Of a stretch of DNA of 64,000 nucleotides, positions 51,537 to 61,431 are shown piece after piece. A program made the translations under genes and the position numbers. Position 1 is the first letter of the stretch. The number at the start of each line of letters is the position of its first letter. A model generated the notes under the pieces. The model saw nothing but the letters and a program-made list of their open reading frames with translations, searched no databases and had not been told where the DNA came from. This DNA is from Pseudovibrio sp. Ad37 (GTDB taxonomy: Bacteria > Pseudomonadota > Alphaproteobacteria > Rhizobiales > Stappiaceae), in assembly GCF_001623075.1 (NCBI RefSeq), contig NZ_LMCF01000151.1:1-64000 (forward strand), written 5' to 3'.

Positions 51537-52676
51537 TCAAGCCTTCATCAGTTCACGCGCCACGATGACGCGCATAATCTCATTGGTTCCTTCCAGAATC
51601 TGGTGAACCCGCAAGTCACGCAAATGACGCTCCAGCGGATAATCCTTCAGATACCCGTAACCACCATGGATCTGCAGCGCTTCATTGACCACCTTGAAGC
51701 CCGTATCCGTCGCAAGGCGCTTGGCCATCGCCGCCATCTTGGTCGCCTGAGGATCTTTCCGGTCCAGCAGAGACGCCGCCTTGTGCAGCAGCAAACGCGC
51801 CGCTTCCAGTTCCGTCGCCATATCCGCAATTTTGAACTGCAGCGCCTGAAACTGCGCCAGCGAGCGCCCGAACTGCTTGCGCTCATCCATATACTGCAAA
51901 GCCCGGTCCAGACAGAACTGCGCGCCACCAAGTGAACAGGCCCCAATGTTCAGGCGCCCACCATCAAGCCCGGCCATGGCAATCGAAAAGCCTTGCCCCT
52001 CTGCGCCAACCAGGCTCTCAACTGGCACACGACAATCTTCAAAAATCACCTGCGCCGTCGGCTGGCTGCACCAACCAAGCTTATGCTCGTTGGCCCCAAA
52101 GGACAGACCCGGCGCATCCTTCTCAACCACGATGCAAGATATCCCCTTCGGCCCATCCTCACCCGTGCGAACCATACATACGTAAACATCAGAGACACCG
52201 CCGCCAGAGATGAAGGCTTTTGAACCGTTGATCACATAATGATCACCATCCCGCACCGCCTTCGTGCGTAGCGACGCTGCATCTGATCCAGCCCCCGGCT
52301 CGGTCAGACAATAACTCGCCACCTTCTCCATGCTGCAAAGACCGGGGAGAAACTTCTGCCGAACCTCATCAGACCCAAACCGGTCCAACATGCCAGCAGC
52401 CATATTATGAATAGACAAAAACGCAGAGGTAGAAACACATCCCTTGGAGAGCTCTTCAAAGATCAGCGCCCCATCAAGACGCCCCAACTGCGAGCCGCCC
52501 ACATCTTCGCGCACATACAGCCCGCCCAGACCCAGCGCCGCTGCCTTGCGAAGCACATCCAGCGGGAAATGAGATTTCGCATCCCACTCTGCTGCAAAAG
52601 GCGCCATCTCCTCCTGCGCAAATCCGGCTGCCATATCCACAAAGGCACGTTGATCTTCGTTCAGTTCAAATTCCAT
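51537..52676 (-). CDS. Acyl-CoA dehydrogenase, isobutyryl-CoA type
   Basis: This 379-residue flavoenzyme introduces a double bond into branched short-chain acyl-CoA. It has [21 protein letters not shown] at the start, [22 protein letters not shown] (about residues 119-140, FAD and substrate), [42 protein letters not shown] and the catalytic glutamate in [18 protein letters not shown] near the C-terminus. GTNEI with the glutamate at this place fits the short-chain and isobutyryl enzymes. ATG 52676 follows GGGAGGA. It is the first gene of the valine group. Confidence 0.9.
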   Translation of the reverse strand: MEFELNEDQRAFVDMAAGFAQEEMAPFAAEWDAKSHFPLDVLRKAAALGLGGLYVREDVGGSQLGRLDGALIFEELSKGCVSTSAFLSIHNMAAGMLDRFGSDEVRQKFLPGLCSMEKVASYCLTEPGAGSDAASLRTKAVRDGDHYVINGSKAFISGGGVSDVYVCMVRTGEDGPKGISCIVVEKDAPGLSFGANEHKLGWCSQPTAQVIFEDCRVPVESLVGAEGQGFSIAMAGLDGGRLNIGACSLGGAQFCLDRALQYMDERKQFGRSLAQFQALQFKIADMATELEAARLLLHKAASLLDRKDPQATKMAAMAKRLATDTGFKVVNEALQIHGGYGYLKDYPLERHLRDLRVHQILEGTNEIMRVIVARELMKA

Positions 52677-54172
<1,496 letters not shown>

Positions 54173-54206
54173 AGCCCGTAAAACAAGACACCTGCGAGAA
54201 CAAAAC

Positions 54207-55448
54207 ATGCCAAAGGTGGCCTCACCTCTTCTCACCCTTTCAAAGATTGAAGAGGCTGCAAACAACATCAAGGGCGCGGTGATATCAACACCGCTCCTGC
54301 CAGCCGCTCAACTGGATGCCATCACTGGCGCCACTGTTTTCGTCAAATACGAGAACATGCAGGCCACCAATGCCTTCAAAGAGCGCGGCGCTCTGAACAA
54401 GCTGCTTCACCTGACAGATGAAGAGAAAAGCCGCGGCGTAATCGCCATGTCCGCTGGCAACCACGCGCAAGCTGTAGCTCTTCATGCACAACGTCTTGGC
54501 ATCCCGGCACTCATCGTCATGCCCAACGGCACGCCCTACGTGAAAGTGGAGGCAACCAAAGCCTTTGGCGCCAAAGTCGTTCTTGCCGGTGAAACCGTTG
54601 ACGATGCCAAGAATGAAGCTGACCGCCTGTCAGAAAAACACGGCTACATCTGGGTTCATCCGTTTGATGATCTGGAAGTCATCGCAGGACAAGGCACAAT
54701 CGCCCTTGAAATGCTGAAGGCCCAGCCAGATCTGGACACGCTGATCGTACCAATCGGCGGTGGTGGAATGATCTCCGGCATCGCAGTCGCAGCCAAAGCG
54801 ATCAAGCCGGATATCGAGATCATCGGTGTTGAAAGCGAGCTCTACCCGTCCATGTATGCTGCCCTGCGCAACCAGCCAATGGAATGCGGTGGCAACTCTC
54901 TGGCAGAGGGTATCGCGGTCAAAGTGCCTGGCACTTATACTCAGCAGCTGGTCAAGCAATATGTCGACGATATTCTGCTCGTCAGCGAAAGCCAGATCGA
55001 GGAAGCCATCAACATCTTCCTCACCCGCCTGAAAACGGTGGCTGAAGGAGCTGGCGCTGCGGGCCTTGCAGCCATTTGCGCGCACCCGGAGCGATTTAAA
55101 GGCAAAAAAGTTGGACTTGTCCTCTGCGGAGGCAACATCAATCCCCGCCTGCTGGCATCCATCGCACTGCGCCAGCTGGTCCGCCTTGGCAACATCATAC
55201 ACATCCGCTGCAACATCCCGGATCGTCCGGGCATCCTTGGCGAAATCTCGACAACGATCGGTCAGCTGGGCGGCAACATTTTGGAAGTCTCTCACCATCG
55301 CCTCTTCCTTGACGTCTCCGTAAAAGGCGCAACACTGGACGTGGCTATTGAGACCCGTGACAATCAGCACGCAAAAGAAATCGTTGCTGCGCTGGAAGAA
55401 GGAGATATCCACGTCTCCCACCTGTCTTCTGGCGAGATGCGATTCTAG
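54207..55448 (+). CDS. ilvA: Threonine ammonia-lyase (threonine dehydratase)
   Basis: This 413-residue PLP enzyme turns threonine into 2-oxobutanoate and ammonia. It shows KYENMQATNAFKERGALNKL with the PLP lysine (about residue 59), AMSAGNHAQAVALHAQRLG, PIGGGGMISGIAVAAK (phosphate loop) and VGLVLCGGNINPRLLASI. The C-terminal part (IHIRCNIPDRPGILGEISTTI) is a single ACT-like regulatory domain. Length fits the short type, nearer to catabolic-like TdcB/IlvA forms than to the long two-ACT biosynthetic form, so feedback control may differ. The gene symbol follows common annotation practice. Confidence 0.88.
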   Translation: MPKVASPLLTLSKIEEAANNIKGAVISTPLLPAAQLDAITGATVFVKYENMQATNAFKERGALNKLLHLTDEEKSRGVIAMSAGNHAQAVALHAQRLGIPALIVMPNGTPYVKVEATKAFGAKVVLAGETVDDAKNEADRLSEKHGYIWVHPFDDLEVIAGQGTIALEMLKAQPDLDTLIVPIGGGGMISGIAVAAKAIKPDIEIIGVESELYPSMYAALRNQPMECGGNSLAEGIAVKVPGTYTQQLVKQYVDDILLVSESQIEEAINIFLTRLKTVAEGAGAAGLAAICAHPERFKGKKVGLVLCGGNINPRLLASIALRQLVRLGNIIHIRCNIPDRPGILGEISTTIGQLGGNILEVSHHRLFLDVSVKGATLDVAIETRDNQHAKEIVAALEEGDIHVSHLSSGEMRF

Positions 55449-55668
55449 AGTTATCCCCACTCGCAAACTGCAATTGAGATCAGCATCTGCGCCGAACACC
55501 GCGTTCGCGCAGATGCCTGCATCGTAGGCCGCGCAAAATTATCCTCTCATTGCCAGATTCTACAAAAATTGTTTGCTACCCCCGCTTGAAACTTGAAAAT
55601 AGCACACCCAATTCTACTGAGAGACGCTGGGGAATGCCCCGGCACAGTTGAACCTGACAGAGGCAGAA

Positions 55669-56157
55669 ATGAGCCAAGAAGTGAGCGCGCACCCGAACAT
55701 CTATTATGATCCCTATCTTAATCCTCAGCTGTTTGACGGCGTGCGGAAAAAACGGATCTTTGCGTGCGTCATCGATATTATCGCGATCACCGTTCTCTCT
55801 ACCATCGCTTACTTTGTCGTCGGCTTTCTCGGCATCCTGACACTTGGCCTTGCATGGTTGTTATTCCCTGCAATCTGGCCACTAGTTGCCCTAGCCTACA
55901 CTGCGTTTTCACTGGGTGGGTTTAATTCCGCAACACCGGGCATGCGTGCGTTTGGCTTGGAAATGCGCCTGAGCAACGGCGGCCGTCCCTATCCGCTCTA
56001 TGCAGCAATCCACGTCCTGCTCTTTTATTTCTCAGTAACAATACTCAGCCCTTTTGTCCTCATAGTCTCATTGTTTAGTGACCAAAAGCGCCTGCTCCAT
56101 GATATCGTGCTTGGTGCCGTTATTATGAATTCCCCGGTGGATAGTCTGCATCGATAA
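55669..56157 (+). CDS. RDD family membrane protein
   Basis: This 162-residue membrane protein has the RDD pattern: RKKRIFACVIDIIAITVLST at the first segment (D in CVIDIIA), WPLVALAYTAFSLGGFNSATPGMRAFGLEMR in the middle, and SDQKRLLHDIVLGAVIMNS at the end (LLHD). Three membrane segments are predicted. The function of RDD proteins is uncertain; some are proposed transporters. The ATG at 55669 has AGAGG at good spacing, so the frame opening at 55648 is not needed. It lies just upstream of the SLC13-type transporter and the bpt gene on the same strand. Confidence 0.85.
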   Translation: MSQEVSAHPNIYYDPYLNPQLFDGVRKKRIFACVIDIIAITVLSTIAYFVVGFLGILTLGLAWLLFPAIWPLVALAYTAFSLGGFNSATPGMRAFGLEMRLSNGGRPYPLYAAIHVLLFYFSVTILSPFVLIVSLFSDQKRLLHDIVLGAVIMNSPVDSLHR

Positions 56158-56240
56158 CAAACCAATGATGCAACGTGCAGTGACGAACCTGCCAGGACCC
56201 TCTAATAACGTGTGAAAGTGTAGCACGAGCGGGGACGCGC

Positions 56241-58073
56241 ATGGAGAACCTGAACATACCGATGATCCTGACCTTTGTGATCATCGGATTCACGATCGTC
56301 CTGTATGCGCTGGAACGCGTTGCGATCGAGATCGTAGCACTGGGCTCCATTGTAGCCCTCATGCTGCTGTTCATGGCTTTTCCTCAAACATTGAATGGAA
56401 CGCCAATCAGGCCGGAGGACTTTCTCTCCGGCTTTTCCAATCAAGCGCTGATCACGGTGATCTGCTTGCTGATTGTCGGCCAAGGCCTCTTCCAGACGGA
56501 TGCCCTCGACAAACCCGCTCAGGCGATCCTGCGCATCTCAAAACAGCGCCGCTGGCTGGCAACCGGCCCTTTGCTGATTACTGTTGGCATTGTCAGCGCA
56601 TTTTTGAACAACACACCCGTTGTTGTCATCACACTGCCAATTCTGACCACTGTCGCCGCCGCGCATAATACCTCCTCCTCTCGTTTTCTTATGCCTCTCT
56701 CGTTCATTACGATCCTTGGCGGCATGACAACGATGATCGGCTCCTCCACCAACCTGCTCGTAGCCAATGTCGCCAACGCAACTGGTGAAGTCCGTATCAA
56801 CTTCTTCACCTTCACCGCATTCGGCTCCATTCTCGCAGCCGTCGGTGCAGTTTATGTTCTGGTGATTTTGCCGCGTCTGCTCAAACCTCGCCAAACCATG
56901 GCAGAGGAGTTCACCGGCAAGGATGGACGCCAGTTTATCGCTCAGATTCCAATTGTTTACGGTCATCCACTGGTGGGCGAAAAGGCTGTCGCAGGCATGT
57001 TCCCAGCGCTTAAGGAAATGACGGTTCGCCTGATCCAGCGCGGAGAGCGCCCGCTCCTGCCGCCCTTTGAAGACGTTCAGCTGCAGCCGGGCGATACAGT
57101 AATCGTTGCCGCCACCCGCGACACTCTCACCCGCGCCATCAGCCAACGCCACCCTCTCCTTCCAGCTGATGCAAACGAGAGCCCAACCAGCGAAGCAGAA
57201 CACGCCTCTCCATCTGGTACGCTCACTCTTGCAGAAGCAGTTATTGCCCCCGGCTCCCGCCTGATTGGCCGCACACTCTCCATGACAAGTTTCCACGCCG
57301 ACACCGGCTGTGTTGTCACCGGATTGCAGCGCCGCAGCCGTATGCCGCGCATGCCGATGACCGATATCCGCATGGAATCCGGTGATGTTTTGCTGATTGC
57401 TGGCAACCGCGAAGAAATCAACCGCCTGCGCGGAAACCGCGATGTCCTGCTCATGGACTGGTCCGCAACCGAGCTGCCACAACGGCAATATGCCCGTCGC
57501 GCACTGGCAATCTTCGTCGCCATGATCACAGTCGCGGTGTCTGGTGTTGTGCCAATTATGGTAGCATCAATCGCAGCAACCCTTGCTATGATCATGTGCG
57601 GCTGCCTCAACATCCGCCAGACACTGCGCACAATCGACAGCCGGATATTCATGTTGATCGGCGCCTCCATTGCTGCCTCCCTCGCTCTGGAAGCAACGGG
57701 GGGTGATAATGCCATTGCACAGACATTGCTCAACATCGCCGACGGCAGATCTCCAGCCTTTGTCCTCTCGCTTCTCTTTGCCGTTGTTGCAATTTTAACC
57801 AACTTACTCAGCAACAACGCAACAGCGGTGCTCTTCACGCCCATCGCAATCGAGATGGCACACAGGACAGGCGTGCCTGTGGAACCCTTCATCGTTTGCC
57901 TGATTTTTGCAGCAAACTGTTCATTTGCAACACCAATCGGCTATCAGACAAACCTCATCGTAATGGGTCCGGGGCACTACCGTTTCTCAGATTTTCTCTT
58001 CGCCGGCACACCTCTCGCCATAATCATATGGTTGACCTTCTCAATTGTCGCTCCTTACTATTATAATCTGTAA
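56241..58073 (+). CDS. SLC13-type (DASS/citrate-like) permease with TrkA-C domains
   Basis: This 610-residue inner-membrane protein has an N-terminal set of about five helices with NNTPVVVITLPILTTVAA and GGMTTMIGSSTNLLVANV (the first SNT-like motif). Two cytoplasmic TrkA-C (RCK-C) domains follow (LIQRGERPLLPPFEDVQLQPGD and MTDIRMESGDVLLIAGNREE). The second helix set has LLSNNATAVLFTPIAIEMA and SFATPIGYQTNLIVMGPG. This layout matches the SLC13-type permeases with inserted RCK-C domains, which may carry sulfate, thiosulfate or other anions. Substrate not resolved. GGGGA lies before the ATG. Confidence 0.87.
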   Translation: MENLNIPMILTFVIIGFTIVLYALERVAIEIVALGSIVALMLLFMAFPQTLNGTPIRPEDFLSGFSNQALITVICLLIVGQGLFQTDALDKPAQAILRISKQRRWLATGPLLITVGIVSAFLNNTPVVVITLPILTTVAAAHNTSSSRFLMPLSFITILGGMTTMIGSSTNLLVANVANATGEVRINFFTFTAFGSILAAVGAVYVLVILPRLLKPRQTMAEEFTGKDGRQFIAQIPIVYGHPLVGEKAVAGMFPALKEMTVRLIQRGERPLLPPFEDVQLQPGDTVIVAATRDTLTRAISQRHPLLPADANESPTSEAEHASPSGTLTLAEAVIAPGSRLIGRTLSMTSFHADTGCVVTGLQRRSRMPRMPMTDIRMESGDVLLIAGNREEINRLRGNRDVLLMDWSATELPQRQYARRALAIFVAMITVAVSGVVPIMVASIAATLAMIMCGCLNIRQTLRTIDSRIFMLIGASIAASLALEATGGDNAIAQTLLNIADGRSPAFVLSLLFAVVAILTNLLSNNATAVLFTPIAIEMAHRTGVPVEPFIVCLIFAANCSFATPIGYQTNLIVMGPGHYRFSDFLFAGTPLAIIIWLTFSIVAPYYYNL

Positions 58074-58111
58074 GGCGAAAAGAGGATAAATAAGAGAAAG
58101 GGACGCTCTAG

Positions 58112-58858
58112 GTGACACGGCAAGCCTATGATAACCCGCAGTTTTATCTGACTGCCCCTACGGATTGCCCCTACCTGCCAGATCGTAAAGAACGCAAAGT
58201 CTTCACGCATCTTGTCGGGCCCAATGCACCTGCGCTCAATGACGTCCTCACACAAGGCGGTTTCCGCCGCTCTCAAAACATCGCCTATCGTCCAGCCTGC
58301 GAAGACTGCCGCGCCTGTGTTTCAATCCGCGTCTGCGCGCAAGAGTTTCAATGGACGAAGTCTTTGAAGCGAGTTTGGAAAGACAATCAGGATCTGATCG
58401 GAACAGAACTTCCACCAGGCCCTTCAACAGAGCAATACGATCTGTTCCATGAATACTTAAGTGCCCGCCACACCAACGGCGGCATGACAGAGATGTCCCC
58501 CACCGACTATTCCATGATGGTGGAAGACACGCACGTCGAGACAGCGCTCATTGAGTACCGACGCAGAGGTCCAAACACCTTCATATCCGGCGAAGGCGAA
58601 GGTCCGCTGATTGGGGTTGCGCTAACAGATCGCCTCTGCGATGGCCTGTCCATGGTCTACTCGTTCTTCGACCACAACGAGACCACGCGAAGCCTCGGCA
58701 CCTATATGATCCTGGAACACATCGCCCGCGCACAGCACCTTGGCCTGCCCTACGTATATTTGGGATACTGGGTTCAGGGTTCTCCAAAAATGACTTACAA
58801 AGAACGCTTCAAGCCACAAGAGCATCTTGGTGCACAAGGCTGGGAAAAGCAGAAATGA
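58112..58858 (+). CDS. bpt: Aspartate/glutamate leucyl- or arginyl-transferase of the N-end rule
   Basis: This 248-residue enzyme adds an amino acid to proteins with N-terminal acidic residues, marking them for ClpAP degradation. It has [21 protein letters not shown] (about residues 11-31), [24 protein letters not shown] with the cysteine cluster, [38 protein letters not shown] and [22 protein letters not shown]. This corresponds to the Bpt branch of the ATE fold. A GTG start at 58112 with AGG-rich upstream sequence is used. Faces the uracil-DNA glycosylase gene tail to tail, 16 bases apart. Confidence 0.93.
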   Translation: MTRQAYDNPQFYLTAPTDCPYLPDRKERKVFTHLVGPNAPALNDVLTQGGFRRSQNIAYRPACEDCRACVSIRVCAQEFQWTKSLKRVWKDNQDLIGTELPPGPSTEQYDLFHEYLSARHTNGGMTEMSPTDYSMMVEDTHVETALIEYRRRGPNTFISGEGEGPLIGVALTDRLCDGLSMVYSFFDHNETTRSLGTYMILEHIARAQHLGLPYVYLGYWVQGSPKMTYKERFKPQEHLGAQGWEKQK

Positions 58859-58874
58859 TATCCCCCTCTCAAAT

Positions 58875-59546
58875 CTAGAGGGATTTCAGATAGCTCTGAA
58901 CGCGCAGGAACACCGACGTAAACTCTTCAGCCGTAATGCGCCGCGTGTTTACGTTGTACTGCGAACAATGGAAGCTGGAAAACATTCTGAGAGAAGGCGT
59001 AAGCTGAATTTCACAAGCATGCGCAAAAGGATAGTCACGAAGCTTAAGCTCAAAAGCCTTGAGCAACTCTTCATGCGCGGTCCGCCCAACAGCCACAACA
59101 GCCCTCGTCGCATCACTAACCAACAGAGAATCCAGAAAGAATTCACGACACCTCCGGATCTCAGCAGGCTTAGGCGCATTCTTCGGCGGCATGCACTTCA
59201 CCACATTGGTAATGCGCACATCGGTCGGCTCGATGCCGAGCTCAGGCTCTGCCTCATTCTTGTAAGCAGCAAAACCACTCTCCGTCAGCGCACCATTCAA
59301 CATCTCACCTGAAAAATCACCAAAGAATGGAATACCCGTACGGTTCCCCCCTTTGTGCCCAGGCGCCAACCCAACAACAATAAGAGAGGCATCAACTGGA
59401 CCAAAATCCAGCACCGGCGCGTTGTGCCAGTCAGGATGAAGCGCACGCAGCTCCTCCCTATACGCAACAAGCCGGGAACAGAGTGCACACTCTCTCCCCG
59501 GCTTCTGCAAACTTTCGATACCGTGACGAACCTTAGTAGTCGTCAT
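58875..59546 (-). CDS. Uracil-DNA glycosylase, family 5 (UDGb type)
   Basis: This 223-residue base-excision repair enzyme has the family 4/5 fold with a four-cysteine iron-sulfur site: CALCSRLV, NVVKCMPPKN and RRCREFF. Motif 1 is GLAPGHKGGNRTGIPFFGDFSG, with the pattern typical of family 5 (no GEAPG-D/E as in family 4). Motif 2 is FHCSQYNVNTRRIT. The frame opens at 59609, but the ATG at 59546 starts just before the conserved part. It overlaps the end of the NYN-domain gene by 14 bases, so the two are likely translated together. Confidence 0.9.
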   Translation of the reverse strand: MTTTKVRHGIESLQKPGRECALCSRLVAYREELRALHPDWHNAPVLDFGPVDASLIVVGLAPGHKGGNRTGIPFFGDFSGEMLNGALTESGFAAYKNEAEPELGIEPTDVRITNVVKCMPPKNAPKPAEIRRCREFFLDSLLVSDATRAVVAVGRTAHEELLKAFELKLRDYPFAHACEIQLTPSLRMFSSFHCSQYNVNTRRITAEEFTSVFLRVQSYLKSL

Positions 59547-60117
59547 CTCCGATCTCATCATCCTCTTCTTCAACACGAGGTGGACGTTCACTTGGGTCAC
59601 GTCCAACACGCTGCATCAGCGTAGACAATTCAATGAAGTGATCAGCCTGACGGCGCAGGTCATCAGCAATCATTGGAGGTTGTGTCTGAAGTGTAGAAAC
59701 AACAGAAACTTTACGGCCACGACGCTGAAGCGCCTCAACCAGAGAACGGAAGTCACCATCACCAGAGAACAGTACAATATGGTCAACATGGTCAATAAGC
59801 TGCATGGCGTCTACAGCCAGCTCAATGTCCATATTGCCCTTAATTTTGCGACGTCCTGCAGAATCCACGAATTCCTTTACAGGTTTGGTAACAACTTTGT
59901 AGCCATTGTAGTCCAGCCAATCGATCAGAGGTCGAATGGAGGAATACTCCTGCTCTTCCACCAACGCTGTGTAATAGTAAGCGCGTAGCAGGTAGCCCTT
60001 TGATTGGAATTCTTTCAAGAGACGCTTGTAATCGATATCGAAGCCAATAGCTTTCGCTGTCGAATAAAGGTTCGCTCCATCAATGAATAAAGCAATCTTT
60101 TCGCGGGGATCAAACAT
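59533..60117 (-). CDS. NYN-domain (LabA-like) ribonuclease-type protein
   Basis: This 194-residue protein has a PIN-like NYN domain: IALFIDGANLYSTAKAIGFDIDY (aspartate and asparagine of the first acidic site), KGNMDIELAVDAMQ and VLFSGDGDFRSLVEALQRRGRKVSVV (second and third acidic sites). These residues suit Mg2+-dependent nuclease activity; RNA is the usual proposed substrate. The C-terminal tail is acidic (VEEEDDEIGDDDY). It lies upstream of, and overlaps, the uracil-DNA glycosylase gene. Confidence 0.9.
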   Translation of the reverse strand: MFDPREKIALFIDGANLYSTAKAIGFDIDYKRLLKEFQSKGYLLRAYYYTALVEEQEYSSIRPLIDWLDYNGYKVVTKPVKEFVDSAGRRKIKGNMDIELAVDAMQLIDHVDHIVLFSGDGDFRSLVEALQRRGRKVSVVSTLQTQPPMIADDLRRQADHFIELSTLMQRVGRDPSERPPRVEEEDDEIGDDDY

Positions 60118-60940
60118 ATTATTTTTAGCCTTTCCGCTGCACAGACGCGTAAGTCAGTAACTTGTTATAAGCAATCACTTTCTGGGCATGCCTGTTTGCT
60201 GTCGTGACATGCCTAGAATGTATGCCATTCTAATTGACCCGGTTGCACTCTACGTTAAATCGAATACGCATTCGTTACGGACAAACATAAAACCTTGCCC
60301 CTCAGCATATATATTGCATTGGCCTAGTTAATATTGGACCAATGCGGTTCGATTCACCGGCCAGAAACTAAAACAAGATGAATGAAATTTACAGATGTCA
60401 TCTTGCATAAATTAACAGGAACCCACTAAATATTCCCAGTTTATATTATAGATCCAAGTTAGCTTAAAAACAAACCACCGGATATAGATACTAAAGGTTC
60501 CAATAGAAACAAGGTTTCCTTGTTTTTTCGGATCTAGTGCATCCCAAGAAAATCTAGCCCCCCAAATGGGCTAATCTCTTATGTTATTTTTTTTCATCTA
60601 TTCCAATTCCAGTGTACAATTCACATCTTGAATAACATTCAGGAGTTGCAGATTTGAAAATTCATTCCCCCAGAAGAAGCTGTAATAAAAAACTAATCCG
60701 ACGCAGCACTGCACACTAAAACATCTCTTCACAATAGTATTTAAACTAAAATCATGCGCGATAGACCTAAAGCCCCAATTTTTCTATGGCCTAATCTTAA
60801 GCAGCAGAAAGATGGAAAAACGCTCCCCACATAATAAGATGTAAAGGAGTTGCACAAAAAATGCAGAAACGGCTCTTGCCTTGCAACAAGAAGCATTCTA
60901 TGAGTGGCCTCTGAATTCCCAGATATTATGGAGTGATCGA
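60118..60940. other. 823-base gene-free stretch upstream of rpoZ
   Basis: AT-rich region between the divergent NYN and rpoZ genes. I see no coding frame with a credible start. Visible structures are GGCATG/CATGCC (60185-60190 and 60207-60212), GCATTGG/CCAATGC (60316-60322 and 60339-60345) and an orphan terminator at 60507-60528. A small RNA transcribed rightward to that terminator is possible. Confidence 0.5.
60507..60528 (+). terminator. Orphan intrinsic terminator in a gene-free region
   Basis: AAACAAGG (60507-60514), a three-T loop and CCTTGTTT (60518-60525) form a perfect stem that runs into further Ts to 60528. No gene precedes it on the plus strand within 380 bases. On the minus strand it would stop a transcript coming from the rpoZ side. 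Confidence 0.7.
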
Positions 60941-61336
60941 ATGGCACGTGTGACCGTCGAAGATTGCGTCGACAAGGTTGAAAACCGGTTCGAGCTGGTT
61001 CTACTTGCCAGCCATCGCGCCCGGATGATTTCAAGTGGTTCTCCACTGACAATCGACCGCGACAATGATAAAAATCCGGTCTGCGCACTTCGCGAGATTG
61101 CTGAAGAAACTGTGAGCCCTGAAGATCTTAAAGAAGATCTCATTCACTCACTACAGAAGTTCGTTGAAGTTGATGAACCAGAAGCTGAAACAGCTCCAAT
61201 GGTTCCAAGTGACCCACAGCAGCTTCAGATTAATGCCGTTGATGATTCAGAAGTAGAATTTGACAGTATTACTGAAGAAGACCTGCTTAAGGGGCTTGAA
61301 GGCTTGGTACCGCCGGAACGTTCCGACGACTACTAA
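60941..61336 (+). CDS. rpoZ: RNA polymerase omega subunit
   Basis: This 131-residue subunit helps assemble RNA polymerase and, in many bacteria, mediates ppGpp binding. The conserved start is [20 protein letters not shown], followed by [31 protein letters not shown]. The acidic tail ([15 protein letters not shown] and onward) is the longer alphaproteobacterial form. The ATG at 60941 has TGGAG at good spacing; the frame opening at 60881 lacks a binding site. The rsh gene follows 95 bases downstream, as in most alphaproteobacteria. Confidence 0.95.
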   Translation: MARVTVEDCVDKVENRFELVLLASHRARMISSGSPLTIDRDNDKNPVCALREIAEETVSPEDLKEDLIHSLQKFVEVDEPEAETAPMVPSDPQQLQINAVDDSEVEFDSITEEDLLKGLEGLVPPERSDDY

Positions 61337-61355
61337 TCGCCCTCTGCAAGATGTC

Positions 61356-61376
61356 GGCGTCGGCCGGGCCGGCGCC
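61356..61376 (+). terminator. Hairpin between rpoZ and rsh
   Basis: GGCGTCGG (61356-61363) and CCGGCGCC (61369-61376) form an eight-base stem with one G-T pair and a five-base loop, then CATTTTC. It may be a partial terminator that sets the rpoZ/rsh ratio. Confidence 0.5.
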
Positions 61377-61431
61377 TCGCATTTTCAGGTCCGGCCCTAG
61401 CTTATTTTTAAAGTGAAGCGGCCGCCCGAAA

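Noticed and set aside
56538-57488. 316-residue open frame antisense to the SLC13-type permease
   Set aside because: Composition is unlike a real protein and the permease on the opposite strand is well supported.
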